DNA of 14,785 nt from Acidobacteriota bacterium (GTDB lineage: Bacteria > Acidobacteriota > Terriglobia > Versatilivoradales > Versatilivoraceae). Below are positions 13,717-14,785 of this stretch, one piece after another. Under the pieces are notes generated by a model that was not told the DNA's origin, did no database searches, and was given only the letters and a program-made list of their open reading frames with translations. Within the stretch, counting starts at the first letter, position 1. Each line of letters starts with the position of its first letter. Position numbers and translations under genes: made by a program. The stretch spans positions 397-15,181 of the forward strand of contig JAPOZE010000604.1 in the NCBI GenBank assembly GCA_026706225.1, in the 5' to 3' direction.

Positions 13717-14785
13717 CTACGATTTTGCAGAGAACATCGACTCGTCGATCCAGCCGGGCCTGAAGTGGCGGGGAGACCAGTCCACCGGCACCTCGTCCAC
13801 CGGGAACAGGCTTCCGCCCTTCTCCAGGTAGGAGTAGTAGCCGGCCAGAAACACCTGGGTCTTCTTGCGAATGACGTCGAAGGGCTGGTAGCTGTCCCCC
13901 TGGAAGGTCCGCTGCATGTCCATGAGCTGGGGGGCGAAGTAGTAGTAGAGGGTCTCCCTCCGATCCGGGCTGCGGTCCATGGTGATGGTCTCGCTTCCCT
14001 TGTCTCCGGTGACCTTGAGGTAGAGATGGTGGGTGCCGGAAACCCCGTGGAGGGCGGCCAGGAAGGGGGGTTGCCCTTCCCGGCCCTTGAACAGCATGGT
14101 GTCCTGCATCCAGGTAGCCTTGCGCTCGTCGTCGGTGAAGAGGGAGACCTTCTCCACCTCGTAACCCAGGGCTCGCAGGATGAACCACTGAATGTGGAAA
14201 TGGGCCGGGTATTCGTCGGTGAAGCAGAGGCCGTGAACTCCCTTGATGACCCCCACGTTGCCCAGGCGGGCCTTGAGGTAGGATGCCTGGTAATAGTGTT
14301 CCTGCACGCTGGTGGCCATCAGGGGCGTGCCCTTTTTTGCAGCCAGGTCAAGGATCGCGTCGATATCGCGCAGTCGGTAGCTGAAGGGCCGGCTCAGATA
14401 GGTGGGCACCCCCGCCTCCACGTAGGGCCAGGCCAGGCGGTGCTGCCAGGGCACCTCGTAGAGCCCGCCGAAGCCGATGGCATCCACCTTGCCCAGCATC
14501 CCGTCGTAACGATCCACCGCCACGCAGCCGTACTTGTCCGCGAACTCATTGGCCAGCTTGGGGTTCACATCCCAGCAGTGGGTGATCTCCATGTTGAGCA
14601 AACCACCACCGAACAACCCCTGGGAAGCCAGGATTTCGGCCCAGATCCCCCAGAAGGTGTACTCGCCCACGTTCAGCGCCCCCACCCGGATCGTCCGAGC
14701 CGCGGGCCCGGAGGATTCCGCCCGGGCCTGGGATGACGACGAGGATGACACGATTTGGCTGCACATGTTGGACGCGATGGCGGAG
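13717..14785 (-). CDS. Gfo/Idh/MocA-like protein with degenerate catalytic motif, 5' end beyond the right edge
   Basis: The frame is open to the window edge. A start at ATG 14766 would give 349 residues, but the codons upstream (SAIASN) and the Ser-rich stretch after it look like the end of an export signal, so the true start is probably outside. Features, numbered from 14766: a first strand RTIRVGALNVGEYTF (25-38) where the GxGxxG loop is not recognisable, CWDVNP (64-69), VDAIGFGG (94-101) and then VPTYLSRPFSYRLRDIDAILDLA. Here SRP (125-127) stands where the family has EKP, so the catalytic lysine is Arg126. The C-terminal half has the beta-sheet pattern of the family (FLAALHGVSGTHHLYLKVTGDKGSETI). 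It is convergent with the rightward arm and not in its operon. It may be a non-catalytic or altered-chemistry relative; the family call is fairly sure, the activity is not. Confidence 0.8.
   Translation of the reverse strand, partial: SAIASNMCSQIVSSSSSSQARAESSGPAARTIRVGALNVGEYTFWGIWAEILASQGLFGGGLLNMEITHCWDVNPKLANEFADKYGCVAVDRYDGMLGKVDAIGFGGLYEVPWQHRLAWPYVEAGVPTYLSRPFSYRLRDIDAILDLAAKKGTPLMATSVQEHYYQASYLKARLGNVGVIKGVHGLCFTDEYPAHFHIQWFILRALGYEVEKVSLFTDDERKATWMQDTMLFKGREGQPPFLAALHGVSGTHHLYLKVTGDKGSETITMDRSPDRRETLYYYFAPQLMDMQRTFQGDSYQPFDVIRKKTQVFLAGYYSYLEKGGSLFPVDEVPVDWSPRHFRPGWIDESMFSAKS

Overview
The window is GC-rich bacterial DNA. The best fit is an uncultured member of the Acidobacteriota, with a planctomycete-like lineage as the alternative. 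That call rests on gene content only: a Planctomycete-type cytochrome/DUF1549/DUF1553 protein, a DUF1501 protein, several Tat-exported Gfo/Idh/MocA and TIM-barrel proteins, and an amidase-GerMN-rph-rdgB cluster. No phylogenetic marker was tested.

Left part (1-4252). The window opens with the C-terminal end of a plus-strand protein that looks like a six-hairpin glycosidase of the GH127/DUF1680 type. After it come minus-strand housekeeping genes. Read in the direction of transcription they are an N-acetylmuramoyl-L-alanine amidase, a membrane-anchored GerMN-domain protein, RNase PH (rph), the house-cleaning dITP/XTP pyrophosphatase (rdgB) and tRNA-Pro(TGG).

Scar region (4253-4734). This stretch holds no intact gene. 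It contains an internal fragment of a DUF4143-type AAA ATPase gene, a cluster of nested TGAGTA/TACTCA inverted repeats at the fragment's truncated 5' end, and degenerate CACGAA-type repeats in opposite orientation on the two sides.

Right part (4735-14785). This is a catabolic-looking envelope locus arranged around a divergent control region at 10495-10710. The leftward arm encodes a secreted c-type cytochrome/DUF1549/DUF1553 protein, a DUF1501 protein with a twin-arginine leader, and a Tat-exported TIM-barrel protein. The rightward arm encodes a Tat-exported Gfo/Idh/MocA oxidoreductase overlapping by 17 bases with a second Tat-exported TIM-barrel protein. The two TIM-barrel proteins are paralogues, so each arm ends with a copy of the same unassigned glycosidase-like family. 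A third, convergent gene encodes another Gfo/Idh/MocA-like protein that lacks the usual catalytic EKP lysine; it runs off the right edge. Every product in this part whose N-terminus is visible has an export signal. The simplest reading is an extracytoplasmic system that oxidises and cleaves a glycan or glycoside. The substrate cannot be read from the sequence.
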